From contig NZ_CP065424.1 in the NCBI RefSeq assembly GCF_017809215.1, positions 2,574,001-2,638,000 of the forward strand: 64,000 nucleotides of DNA, in the 5' to 3' direction. Under the pieces are notes generated by a model. It saw only the letters and a list, made by a program, of their open reading frames with translations. It searched no databases and had not been told where the DNA came from. Of this stretch, positions 34,659 through 43,632 are shown piece by piece. The stretch is from Heyndrickxia oleronia. GTDB taxonomy: Bacteria > Bacillota > Bacilli > Bacillales > Bacillaceae_C. Position numbers and translations under genes: made by a program. Position 1 is the first letter of the stretch; each line of letters opens with the position of its first letter.

Positions 34659-36011
34659 CTATAAAGATTTTATTTCCTCAGTTAATGTATCGATGATTAA
34701 TTCTAAGTCTTCCAGTTTAATATTTAAAGGTGGAGCAAGTGTTAGCACATTATTAAATCCTGCAACAGTAGCACCATTTTTTCCAATTATCACTCCTCTT
34801 TGTTTACACCCCGCAATTATTTTATTAACTAGTTCAACTTCTAATGGTTCCTTGGATGATTTGTCCTTTACAAGTTCTACACCAACCAGTAGTCCTTTGC
34901 CCCGAATATCCCCAACCAACGGGTGTTCTGCTAACGATGATGTTAGGCTCTGTTTTAATTGTTCACCTAACTCGTAGGAACGACTAAATAGACTTTCTCG
35001 TTCCATAATCTCAAGATTTTTTATTGCTAGTGCACATGCAGCAGGGTTGCCACCAAAGGTATTAATATGACGGAAATAATCATATTCATTTGAGCCGCTA
35101 AACGCTTCATAGATATCCTTCTTCACAGCTGTAGCTGATAAAGGTAGATATGCACTAGTAATCCCCTTTGCCATCGTAATAATATCTGGTTTTACTCCAT
35201 AATTCATATATCCAAATGCTTTTCCCGTTCTTCCAAATCCACAAATCACTTCATCTACAATAAGTAAAGCTCCATGCTTTTCACAGACCTCTTTTATTCC
35301 AGCCATGTAGCCATCTGGAGGAACGATCACACCACCACCTGTTATTATCGGTTCCATGATAACTCCGGCAATCGTTTCACTTAACTCCCAAGTCATGACC
35401 TGATCCATTTCTTTTACAGACTTCAGCTCCGCTGGCTTAGCATCAGCTCTGTCATCATCTCGATATAAATCAGGAGGACTGACATGAATAAATCCTGGTG
35501 CTAATGGTTCATATTTAAATTTTCTTTGAGCTTGCCCAGTAGCAGCTAGTGAACCCATGGAATTACCATGGTATGCTCGATATCTGGAAATAAACTTGTA
35601 GCGTCCATGATCACCTTTTTGCTGATGATATTGCCGAACAAGTTTAAAGGCAGTTTCATTCGCCTCAGAACCACTATTTGAAAAGAAAATTACGTATTCA
35701 TCTTCTAGTAATTCATTTAACTTTTCTGCTAGTTTAATAGCAGGAGTATGGCTTTGGGTTAGTGGAAAATAAGCCATTTCTTTTAACTGCTCATAAGCTG
35801 CTTCTGCTAGCTCTGTTCTTCCATAACCCACATTCACACACCATAATCCGCTCATTGCATCTAAATAGCGATTCCCATGATGATCAGTAACCCACGATCC
35901 TTCAGCCTTTTGAGCAATCATTGTAGCATCAGGATTATAAGGTTTCATCGAATGCCAAAGAAAGTCTTTGTCCTTTGTTAAAAAGTCACCGGTTTCTTTT
36001 AATTTTTCCAT
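34659..36011 (-). CDS. Class III omega-aminotransferase (beta-alanine/beta-aminoisobutyrate:pyruvate type)
   Basis: This 450-aa PLP enzyme contains FFSNSGSEANETAFKLVRQY near residues 108-127, the Asp motif LLIVDEVICGFGRTGKAFGY near 248-267, and the PLP Lys in TMAKGITSAYLPLSA near 287. The class transfers amino groups from omega-amino acids. Its place next to mmsA and the pyrimidine genes points to beta-alanine (from uracil) or beta-aminoisobutyrate (from thymine) as donor. The ATG follows GAAGGGAG. Confidence 0.92.
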   Translation of the reverse strand: MEKLKETGDFLTKDKDFLWHSMKPYNPDATMIAQKAEGSWVTDHHGNRYLDAMSGLWCVNVGYGRTELAEAAYEQLKEMAYFPLTQSHTPAIKLAEKLNELLEDEYVIFFSNSGSEANETAFKLVRQYHQQKGDHGRYKFISRYRAYHGNSMGSLAATGQAQRKFKYEPLAPGFIHVSPPDLYRDDDRADAKPAELKSVKEMDQVMTWELSETIAGVIMEPIITGGGVIVPPDGYMAGIKEVCEKHGALLIVDEVICGFGRTGKAFGYMNYGVKPDIITMAKGITSAYLPLSATAVKKDIYEAFSGSNEYDYFRHINTFGGNPAACALAIKNLEIMERESLFSRSYELGEQLKQSLTSSLAEHPLVGDIRGKGLLVGVELVKDKSSKEPLEVELVNKIIAGCKQRGVIIGKNGATVAGFNNVLTLAPPLNIKLEDLELIIDTLTEEIKSL

Positions 36012-36030
36012 TCAATCTACTCCCTTCTTA

Positions 36031-37497
36031 TTAATAATCAAATCGTGATGTAATCATCTTCTTTCTCGTATAAAAATTAACTCCATCTTTTCCATTCACA
36101 TGAAGATCTCCATAAAAAGAATCTTTCCATCCAGAGAATGGGAAAAAGGCCATAGTTGCAGGAACACCTACATTAATTCCCAACATTCCAGCATCTGCTT
36201 CTTCTCGAAATTGGCGAACCGCCTTAGCATCTTTTGTATAAATGGTTGCTCCATTACCAAAACGTGATTTACGGATATACTCTAAACCCTCTTCTAAGTC
36301 CTTCGCCCTTAATAATGATAGAACCGGAGCGAAAATTTCCTCTTTTGCTATTGTCATATCAGGGGTAACTTGATCAAAAATAGTAGGTCCTAAAAAAGTT
36401 CCTTCATGTTTTTCATCCATTTCTTTTCGACCATCCCTAATTAATGTTGCCCCTTCCTTTAAGCCGATTTTGATATAATCCAAAACCTTTTGACGATGTG
36501 AATCTCTAATTATTGGAGTTAGTAATACTTCATCATCTAATCCATTCCCTATAATGAGTTCATCTGCGCGTTCTTTAAGGGTCTGGACAAATTCATCTCC
36601 ATCACCAACAACTACAACCGCACTGCAAGCCATACAGCGTTGGCCAGCACTACCATAAGCAGAACTAATAATATGGGATACCGCCTTTTCCATATCTGCA
36701 TCAGGCATTACAATATGATGATTTTTCGCACCAGATAATGCTTGAACCCTTTTGCCCGCTGCAGCAGCCCTTTCATACACATATTTAGCTACTGGTTGGG
36801 AACCAACAAATGAAATAGCACGGACATCATCATGATCGAGTAATCCATTTACTACATCATGTGCTCCATGAACAATATTTAACACACCCTTTGGAGCTCC
36901 TGCTTCAGTAAACAATTTTACTAATTCATTTGCTAAAATAGGCGTGCGTTCAGAAGGCTTAAGGACAAACGTGTTACCACAAGCAATAGCTAATGGGAAC
37001 ATCCAAAGTGGTACCATCATCGGAAAATTAAAAGGTGTTATGCCAGCAACTACTCCTAGAGGATAACGAAACATTTCTGAGTCAATCTCTTCTGCAATAT
37101 TCGAAAGACTTTCTCCCATCATTAAGGTAGGAGCACCAGCAGCAAATTCCACACATTCAATTCCACGTTGAACTTCTCCGTATGCCTCTTTATAGGCTTT
37201 TCCATTTTCTTGAACAACCAGTTTGGCAAGCTTTTCATGATTTTCTGATAATAAATAGTGATATTTATATAAAATTCTAGCGCGTTTTGGAACAGGAGTG
37301 TTTTTCCAAGTCTTCCAGGCTTCCTTTGCTGACTTTACTGCTTTATCAACATCTTCCTTTGAAGAAATTGGAACCTTAATTATCACCTCACCTGTAGCAG
37401 GATTGGGAACATCTAAAGTTTCATTACAATCTGCATCTATCCATTCACCATTTATAAAATTTTTAAGTACTGTAGTTTCTTTTTTTAACACTGTCAT
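36031..37497 (-). CDS. mmsA: CoA-acylating methylmalonate/malonate-semialdehyde dehydrogenase
   Basis: This 488-aa aldehyde dehydrogenase has the MmsA-type catalytic stretch SSAYGSAGQRCMACSAVVVV (Cys near residue 287). Its ending MAFFPFSGWKDSFYGDLHVN...FYTRKKMITSRF is specific for CoA-dependent semialdehyde dehydrogenases (MmsA/IolA). It would convert malonate semialdehyde to acetyl-CoA, the last step after the aminotransferase. The spacing to that gene is 19 bp. AAGGAGG precedes the ATG. Confidence 0.94.
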   Translation of the reverse strand: MTVLKKETTVLKNFINGEWIDADCNETLDVPNPATGEVIIKVPISSKEDVDKAVKSAKEAWKTWKNTPVPKRARILYKYHYLLSENHEKLAKLVVQENGKAYKEAYGEVQRGIECVEFAAGAPTLMMGESLSNIAEEIDSEMFRYPLGVVAGITPFNFPMMVPLWMFPLAIACGNTFVLKPSERTPILANELVKLFTEAGAPKGVLNIVHGAHDVVNGLLDHDDVRAISFVGSQPVAKYVYERAAAAGKRVQALSGAKNHHIVMPDADMEKAVSHIISSAYGSAGQRCMACSAVVVVGDGDEFVQTLKERADELIIGNGLDDEVLLTPIIRDSHRQKVLDYIKIGLKEGATLIRDGRKEMDEKHEGTFLGPTIFDQVTPDMTIAKEEIFAPVLSLLRAKDLEEGLEYIRKSRFGNGATIYTKDAKAVRQFREEADAGMLGINVGVPATMAFFPFSGWKDSFYGDLHVNGKDGVNFYTRKKMITSRFDY

Positions 37498-38110
37498 GAT
37501 TTCTTAGCCTCCTTCTTTGTAAAAAGCATAATTATTTTTAAAAATATTTTCCTTCTGCTTGTATAAACTTAAGGAAAAAATAAGATGGCTAGTGTTCTTA
37601 TCACTTCTTATCGTCTATTTAAAAATGGAACAATAAGCATAAAGAACAGTAGGGATAAAAAAAGAGTTATCCTATTAGAATTATCACTCAATTTGTAAGT
37701 GTTTTCATTAGACATACTGTAAAATATCTTAGTTTTTTTTTCCACATTATGAACAATGTCTTCAATGCCCTCTAACAAGAAGATTTTCATCATACATATA
37801 GTCATACTTTCAACTTCAGTGGGACAAAAAGATATTTAATTTGATATTTCATGTTAGTTTGTTATTTTTTTTCAGTGAAATAATGAAATTCTTATTCTTT
37901 AACTTTTCATTTAGGGTATTTTCTAAAACCATTGAAGTAAAGTTATAACTATCGACTGAAGGCCACTACACGTCTCATTTTACTGAGTAACCTCATATGA
38001 CCAGCTATTCGGTAAAAACCAGTATTTGGGCTAGAAAACAGGCTTACTTACAAATATTACCTAAATAGCAATTTTTGAAAAAATGCCATCAAAAAACCTA
38101 TTAGGATTTA
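37498..38110. other. Intergenic region between mmsA promoter side and the PucR gene
   Basis: About 600 bp, AT-rich. A minus-strand frame at 37608-37712 could encode a 35-aa single-helix peptide (RITLFLSLLFFMLIVPFLNR) but has no ribosome site, so I do not call it. The terminator of the pucR-like gene overlaps the right end. Confidence 0.35.
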
Positions 38111-38118
38111 CTAATAGG
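38091..38118 (-). terminator. Terminator of the PucR-family gene
   Basis: CCTATTAG and CTAATAGG pair around a 6-nt loop, followed on the minus strand by TTTTTT. The stop codon TAG lies within the hairpin. Confidence 0.85.
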
Positions 38119-39748
38119 CTTCATGTTCAGCATGTTTAAGTTTTTTTGAAGATTGTAGGAATTCATAAGATAATATCATTACTTCAATTGCTATTCTCTT
38201 TTCTGGGTTCATAAAATCTTCCCCTAATAATTTCTCCAGTTTTTGTATGCGATGATATAAAGTTTGTCTAACAATAAAAAGCCGTTTCGCGGTTTCTTGT
38301 TTGGATCCGTTACATGATAAATATGTTTTTAATGTTTGCATTAACTTTCCATTGTATTTCTTATCATAATCTATAATTGGTTCCAAATACTCAAGTACAA
38401 TTTCATTCAAATCTAAGTGACGATTAATTAAAGAAATTAAACGATATATATGGAGATCATCATAAAAATAGAAATCAGAAGAATTCGATAATCTTTCTTG
38501 TATTCGGATCGTTTCTAATGCAGTTTCATAGCTTCTATTTATATTCACTAAATCTGTAACATATTTACCTATTCCAATAAAAGGCATTGGATGTTGATCT
38601 ATCATTGAAGGATTAGAATTTTTCAATCTCTGAATCGCTTCCTTCATTCTTTTTTTCCAAGATGAGACATTTCTTTCATTGAGAATAATAAAGATGATGC
38701 TATTCTTTCTTTCTATAGCAAAAAGAGTAAAACCCTGTTGTTCAAATATCGATTTATAAAATAGTTTTAAATAAGTTAAATCTATATTGCTGAAGTTTTG
38801 AAAAATTTCAAGCCTGCAAATACAGACATTTGCTCCTTTTGGTTTAATGGTGGATGATTGGTAGGCTAAATATTCATGAATATCATCTTCAGTCTGATCA
38901 CCTTCTAACCACCTTGATAGCCATTCTACTTCTTCTGCTCTACTCTTTTCTTCCACATAGAGATCTCTTAATATCAATTGAGCAAGAGCTGTTGCAGTAC
39001 GATCAAGTATTAGCTGATCGAATTCTGTTAAAGAACGCTCGTTGGAAGTAATAATTAATTGTGCATAGTTACTTCCTAAGAGATGTATCGGAATACTTGC
39101 AATTGAATATGAATTAGCAGTTAAGTGTTGGTTATTTTCATTTTTTTCAACTAGTTGCAATAACTTTTTTCTCTCCTGATCTAATACATTTGGGATGAAT
39201 TGAATATCCTTATTCTTAAATACAATAATCACTTGAACTTGTAAATAATGTTGAATATATTTGAGGATTTCATTGTAATGATCAATCGTTAGTAGTTTTT
39301 TACTTAATGTTTGGGAGTATTTTTCAAGATCTGCGATCATTTGATATTGATGGTTGATTAGAAGTGAGTGAATATCTTGAGTGATTTCTACAAATGGTAC
39401 TTCTCTGTGAAAGAGGATAATAGGAAATTTGTGCTCATTCGCAACATCAATGATTTCTGGTGGAATCGAGGAAGTGTATGTACCAATTTCAATGCATAGT
39501 CCAGCTGCCGATGAGTCGATTAGTTGTTCTATTACAGAGATAAAATATTCCTTTTTTTCCTTCCAAGCTACTCCTGTTGATAAAATTAATTCATTACCAT
39601 TTAGAAGGTTACGAATATTAGTAACTTCTACAACATGTACCCATTTAACTAGGCGATTCAAACCCTCTTTTCCTGCAATAACCTCAATCATCTCAAAATG
39701 TTTTCTTTGTAAAATATCCTTTACCGTAATATAAGATTTCAATTTCAT
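38111..39748 (-). CDS. PucR/CdaR-family transcriptional regulator of purine/pyrimidine catabolism
   Basis: This 545-aa protein has an N-terminal PucR domain (VKDILQRKHFEMIEVIAGKE, then NRLVKWVHVVEV) and a C-terminal helix-turn-helix (LMQTLKTYLSCNGSKQETAK, then TLYHRIQKLEKLLGEDF) as in PucR activators of B. subtilis ureide catabolism. It lies inside the pyrimidine-degradation locus and is separated by a terminator from the upstream genes, so it has its own transcript. I chose the ATG at 39748 because AGAGGTG is just upstream and the PucR domain starts there; 46 extra residues to 39886 are unsupported. Confidence 0.9.
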   Translation of the reverse strand: MKLKSYITVKDILQRKHFEMIEVIAGKEGLNRLVKWVHVVEVTNIRNLLNGNELILSTGVAWKEKKEYFISVIEQLIDSSAAGLCIEIGTYTSSIPPEIIDVANEHKFPIILFHREVPFVEITQDIHSLLINHQYQMIADLEKYSQTLSKKLLTIDHYNEILKYIQHYLQVQVIIVFKNKDIQFIPNVLDQERKKLLQLVEKNENNQHLTANSYSIASIPIHLLGSNYAQLIITSNERSLTEFDQLILDRTATALAQLILRDLYVEEKSRAEEVEWLSRWLEGDQTEDDIHEYLAYQSSTIKPKGANVCICRLEIFQNFSNIDLTYLKLFYKSIFEQQGFTLFAIERKNSIIFIILNERNVSSWKKRMKEAIQRLKNSNPSMIDQHPMPFIGIGKYVTDLVNINRSYETALETIRIQERLSNSSDFYFYDDLHIYRLISLINRHLDLNEIVLEYLEPIIDYDKKYNGKLMQTLKTYLSCNGSKQETAKRLFIVRQTLYHRIQKLEKLLGEDFMNPEKRIAIEVMILSYEFLQSSKKLKHAEHEAY

Positions 39749-39880
39749 ATCACCTCTAAAAATTGAGTAGAATATTTGATCTTTTATTAAGGATCTAAGA
39801 AGAATATAGGGTCTGTATTTATATACTATTCGATATAATTGAATAAAATCCTTTACAGGTATTTGATTGCAAATAAAAAT

Positions 39881-39921
39881 AGACATATCCTTTAAGTATC
39901 CAATACTTAAGGGATATGTCT
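39881..39921 (-). terminator. Terminator after the permease/small-protein segment
   Basis: AGACATATCC and GGGATATGTCT continue inward through TTTAAGTAT and ATACTTAA to a 3-nt loop, giving a near-perfect 19-bp stem. On the minus strand T-rich sequence follows. Confidence 0.85.
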
Positions 39922-39931
39922 ATTCAACGTG

Positions 39932-40156
39932 TTATTTTCCCTCTTTTTGTTGGTTGATTAATATTACTGAAAAGTATTTTCTTGCATCAGCCGTTAAGAT
40001 GTGTAATGTTTCATTTTCTATTTCTGAATCTAAAGTTTTTTCAAATTCTACAAAAGCACCACTCAAATTCTCAGTGATATTTTTTATTTTGAAACCTCTT
40101 TCCACTAAAAAATCAATACGATCTCTTTCTTGTAAAAACTCTTGATACTCAGACAA
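39932..40156 (-). CDS. Small acidic protein of unknown function (74 aa)
   Basis: The protein reads from SEYQEFLQERDRIDFLVERG to FSVILINQQKEGK, helical with no membrane segment. I do not recognise it. A TTG at 40156 is the best start because AGAGAGG lies 8 bp before it; the ATG at 40177 has none. It sits 35 bp after the NCS1 permease gene and before a strong terminator, so it is the last cistron of that operon. Confidence 0.62.
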   Translation of the reverse strand: MSEYQEFLQERDRIDFLVERGFKIKNITENLSGAFVEFEKTLDSEIENETLHILTADARKYFSVILINQQKEGK

Positions 40157-40191
40157 AATAATAACCTCTCTTTCCATAAAAAAGTATAAAT

Positions 40192-41664
40192 TTATATTTG
40201 TGGATTCAAATCTTCAGGTACAGCAACCACTTCTTCCTCTTCTAAAATTTCCCAATCACGTCCAACCGTAATCCCTAAATATTTTTCATCACTTGGGTCT
40301 TCAATTTCTGCTTGTTTGTACTTTTTAAACCACCAGTATTTACCTAATATATAATAAATTACGGCACCTACAAGAAAGCCCACGATAAATGAATAGCTTG
40401 AGAGAAAATATGAAGCGATTCCCCCAATAATCCATGCGATCATTCCTGCCAAATTAAACCCATTCATGTATTTATACTGACCATTTCCTACATATAAATC
40501 GTTGACATTCACTCTCCTTTTTCTAATTAAATAGTAATCTGTAAACAATATACCTACTATTGACGACAATATTCCTCCGATAATGAGTAAAGCAGGCACA
40601 ATAACATCAAATAAGCTCCATGGTTGAACCGCAATACCAATAATCCCCGCAATGAGAACTGCTGCCCAAAAAGGTACTTTTGGACCACCTACATTAGAAA
40701 AAATGGTCGCTGCCGGTATTACATTTGCAGATGTATTTGTTGACCATTGGGCAAATACAATCATTAATAACAAAATACCCAAGATAAATCCGCTCGCTGC
40801 CTCCTGAAGGGCAACAACTGGATCAAAATTTGAAACAGCAATATAAGATACGGCACCAATAATGATCATAAATGTATTGACAATTGGCATAACAATAATA
40901 CTTCCAACGATTTGTGATTTATTACGTTTAAACCAGTTTCTTTCGTTTTTTGGTGCTTTGAAAAAACGTGATAAGGATGGCATATCAGCTGCTAAAGTTG
41001 CCCAGAATCCCATATTACTCATCACAACTACCATAAAGGCTGTAAAAGCTGCACCACCTGTTACTGGACTTTCCACCCATGACCAAATTTCCCTTCCTTG
41101 TTCTGCAGCTTGATCCGACAAAGAGGCATACATCCACGCAGAAATTAAGATAATGGTTGGTGCAGCTAAGTCGGCAAATCTTTCGATTGCTTTAATACCA
41201 AGTGCAGTGTTAATAAGTTGAAGTGCTGCAAATACAATAAAACAAATAAACCAGTTATTAAAACCAAACAAAATATTTAATATTCCATTCATTGCTGTTG
41301 CCCCGAAATATGTGTTCAAGCCGAACCAACATGCTGCAGTAATACCACGTACTAATGAAGGAATATGTGTACCGATCGTGCCAAATGGGGCCCTCATATA
41401 AACCGGAAACGATAATCCATGTTCTACACCAATATCACCAATAATGGTCATAAATATGCCGATAGCTACGGATCCTATTAGAGTTGCAACAATTACCCAT
41501 CCAAGAGGTAAACTTTGAACACCAGAACCTCCAATTGCAAAAGCAGCTAATACAACAGCCATCCCTACCCAAATAACAGCGAAGCCCTTTGGTCCTATAT
41601 TTCTTTCCTCTGAGCTAATAGGCAATAAATCTGGTGATTTCAAATAACTATCCTTATTATTCAT
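40192..41664 (-). CDS. NCS1-family nucleobase/allantoin:cation symporter
   Basis: This 490-aa protein has about 12 membrane helices with NCS1 patterns such as GFAVIWVGMAVVLAAFAIGG near residue 27 and ACWFGLNTYFGATAMNGIL near 111. It likely imports uracil, thymine, dihydropyrimidine, hydantoin or allantoin. Its place directly downstream of the dihydropyrimidinase gene favours a pyrimidine substrate. AGGTG precedes the ATG. Confidence 0.9.
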   Translation of the reverse strand: MNNKDSYLKSPDLLPISSEERNIGPKGFAVIWVGMAVVLAAFAIGGSGVQSLPLGWVIVATLIGSVAIGIFMTIIGDIGVEHGLSFPVYMRAPFGTIGTHIPSLVRGITAACWFGLNTYFGATAMNGILNILFGFNNWFICFIVFAALQLINTALGIKAIERFADLAAPTIILISAWMYASLSDQAAEQGREIWSWVESPVTGGAAFTAFMVVVMSNMGFWATLAADMPSLSRFFKAPKNERNWFKRNKSQIVGSIIVMPIVNTFMIIIGAVSYIAVSNFDPVVALQEAASGFILGILLLMIVFAQWSTNTSANVIPAATIFSNVGGPKVPFWAAVLIAGIIGIAVQPWSLFDVIVPALLIIGGILSSIVGILFTDYYLIRKRRVNVNDLYVGNGQYKYMNGFNLAGMIAWIIGGIASYFLSSYSFIVGFLVGAVIYYILGKYWWFKKYKQAEIEDPSDEKYLGITVGRDWEILEEEEVVAVPEDLNPQI

Positions 41665-41746
41665 CTGTTACACCTCATTTCTCAAAATGTATTCATAATA
41701 TTCTGAATAATTCAAGCGTAAAAAATCCTTATCAATGGATTATTTT

Positions 41747-41785
41747 TTTTGGGGAGAGCACATGTAAACATTTGCCTCCCCAAAA
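41747..41785. other. Inverted repeat between dihydropyrimidinase and permease genes
   Basis: TTTTGGGGAG and CTCCCCAAAA form a 10-bp stem with an inner ATGT/ACAT pair. On the minus strand it is followed by A-runs, not T-runs, so it is not an intrinsic terminator for this operon. It may stabilise or process the mRNA. Confidence 0.4.
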
Positions 41786-41840
41786 TAACTATTAAAATTG
41801 ATCCTACAGATCGATATATTTTATTTTAAATAAGAGGCTG

Positions 41841-43259
41841 TTACATCGTTAATGATTCACTCTCATTCGTATGATTTCTTTCACCATATTTTGCTCGTTT
41901 CAAATACTGTCCAGAACCAATCTTTCCAACAAACTTTTTATCTCGAATAACAAATTCTCCTCGTGATAGTACAGAAACAGGTTCTCCTATTACTTTCATT
42001 CCTTCAAAAGCATTGTAGTCTACCGCCATATGGTGAGATTCAGCAGAAATGACCCTTTCTATTGTAGGATCAAAGATAACAACATCGGCATCCACTCCAA
42101 CGGCAATCGTACCTTTCTTCGGATATAATCCGAATAGCTTCGCAATTCTCGTGGAAGTTATATCTACAAATTGATTTAAGGAAATCCTTCCCTTTTTAAC
42201 CCCTTCAGAGAAGAGAATACTTAAACGATCCTCAATTATTGGTCCCCCATTAGGAATTTTTGAAAAATCATCTCTCCCTAAATCTTTTTGCCCATTAAAA
42301 TCAAATGAACATTGATCCGAACCAATTGTTTGAAGTTGCCCTGTTTTTAAAGCGTTCCATAGAACTTCTTGGTTCCATTTTTCACGTAATGGTGGAGACC
42401 AAACATATTTAGCCCCTTCAAAATTTGGTCTTTCTAAATAGGATTGGTCTAAAACCAAATATTGTGGACATGTCTCACCCCAAACATCAATTCCCTTATC
42501 TCTAGCCTCTGCAATCTTTCTTGCAGCATCAGCACATGATACATGTACTACATATAGCTGAGAGTTTGCGAGTCCAGTAAATGTTGCCGCTCTACCCGTT
42601 GCTTCTCCTTCAATTTCAGGTGGACGTGTAAGCGCATGATAAATTGGTTCAGTATTGCCATTCTCTAGCGCTTTATTCGTCAAATAATCAATGACATCTC
42701 CGTTTTCTGCATGGACCATCACGAGTGCTCCGAGTTCTTTTGCTGCAATTAGTGTACGGAATAATGTCTCATCATCCGCTTGAAACACATTTTTATACGC
42801 CATAAATACTTTAAATGAAGTGATTCCTTCATTATCAATGATCGAAGGAAGTTCATTTAATACGTCTTCATTCACTTCACTAATCATAAGGTGGAATCCA
42901 TAATCAATAACCGCCTTATTTTTGGATTTTGCGTGCCATGTGTCAATCGCTTTCTTTAACGGTTCCCCTTTATTTGTTAAACAAAAGTCAATGATTGTGG
43001 TAGTTCCTCCATAAGCGGCAGCAATGGTCCCTGTTTCAAAATCATCCTTAGTCACTGTTCCGCCAAAGGGCATGTCGAGATGTGTATGGGGGTCAATGCC
43101 ACCCGGGAAAATATAGCATCCTTTAGCATCAATTACTTCAGATCCTTGTGTAGAAAGATTTTCTCCTATTAAACTTATTACACCATTTTCAATCTCAATA
43201 TCTGCTTGAAATTGATCTGTTGCCGTCACTATTGTTCCATTTTTAATCACTTTTTTCAT
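41841..43259 (-). CDS. hydA: Dihydropyrimidinase / D-hydantoinase
   Basis: This 472-aa amidohydrolase has metal-binding GGIDPHTHLDMPFGGTVTKD near residues 53-72, the carboxylated Lys in TSFKVFMAYKN near 147, MVHAENGD near 181, VVHVSCADA near 237 and the Asp of GSDQCSFDF near 314. It opens the dihydrouracil ring to N-carbamoyl-beta-alanine. A good ribosome site (GAGGTG) survives, but transposon end IRL lies only 18 bp beyond it, so the gene is cut off from the preT-preA transcript. Confidence 0.94.
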   Translation of the reverse strand: MKKVIKNGTIVTATDQFQADIEIENGVISLIGENLSTQGSEVIDAKGCYIFPGGIDPHTHLDMPFGGTVTKDDFETGTIAAAYGGTTTIIDFCLTNKGEPLKKAIDTWHAKSKNKAVIDYGFHLMISEVNEDVLNELPSIIDNEGITSFKVFMAYKNVFQADDETLFRTLIAAKELGALVMVHAENGDVIDYLTNKALENGNTEPIYHALTRPPEIEGEATGRAATFTGLANSQLYVVHVSCADAARKIAEARDKGIDVWGETCPQYLVLDQSYLERPNFEGAKYVWSPPLREKWNQEVLWNALKTGQLQTIGSDQCSFDFNGQKDLGRDDFSKIPNGGPIIEDRLSILFSEGVKKGRISLNQFVDITSTRIAKLFGLYPKKGTIAVGVDADVVIFDPTIERVISAESHHMAVDYNAFEGMKVIGEPVSVLSRGEFVIRDKKFVGKIGSGQYLKRAKYGERNHTNESESLTM

Positions 43260-43285
43260 GTTTTAAACACCTCATTTTCTATTGC

Positions 43286-43290
43286 TTTTA
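43286..43290 (+). repeat. Target-site duplication, left copy (TTTTA)
   Basis: The 5 bp TTTTA abut the left terminal inverted repeat and are repeated exactly after the right one at 53147-53151. A 5-bp duplication is the hallmark of Tn3-family insertion. Confidence 0.92.
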
Positions 43291-43328
43291 GGGGTACTGC
43301 CGACAAAACGCAGATATTATACGCTAAG
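43291..43328 (+). repeat. Left terminal inverted repeat (IRL, 38 bp)
   Basis: It begins GGGGTACTGCCGAC and ends ACGCTAAG as in Tn3-family ends. It differs from the right end at one position in 38. Similarity continues to about 43387, including a hairpin with a second ACGCTAAG in its loop. Confidence 0.93.
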
Positions 43329-43343
43329 ACATTTTTTGGATAT

Positions 43344-43387
43344 AAAAACCCTGATTTTTCTACGCTAAGCAGAAGGATCAGGGTTTA
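43344..43387. other. Hairpin inside the left transposon end
   Basis: AAACCCTGAT and ATCAGGGTTT pair, continued by T-G wobble pairs, around a loop holding a second ACGCTAAG. The matching hairpin at the right end has CCCTAAT/ATTAGGG, so a base pair differs on both sides together. Confidence 0.75.
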
Positions 43388-43632
43388 ATATTTTTCTTCG
43401 TATTCTTTTGGTTTCGTAGTTTCCAAATAATGTCATGTTGAACTAACGCACCCGTTTGTTTAAGTACATTGTTTCACATAATTCACAAAGAAAGCCGGTT
43501 TTCTTATCGAAAAACAGCTTTTTATTATCTATTTATTTTTTCAATTGTTATATTCAAGATAACTGCTGAGATAACATAAATTTGATTCATAAAATCCAAT
43601 CCAGTTACAAAAATGGATATAGATATAATTCT
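43388..43632. other. Non-coding segment between IRL and gerAC
   Basis: About 245 bp without a gene. A weak hairpin (AAAGC-GTTTT...AAAAC-GCTTT on the minus strand, near 43490-43525) may end the ger operon. A short ACTAACG...CGTTTGT inverted repeat lies near 43443. Confidence 0.35.

Noticed and set aside
37608..37805. Minus-strand frame ending in a hydrophobic helix
   Set aside because: No ribosome site precedes either ATG and the N-terminal part looks non-biological; a 35-aa peptide cannot be excluded but is not supported.
41747..41785. Intrinsic terminator between hydA and the permease gene
   Set aside because: The stem is good but is followed by A-runs, not T-runs, in the direction of transcription.
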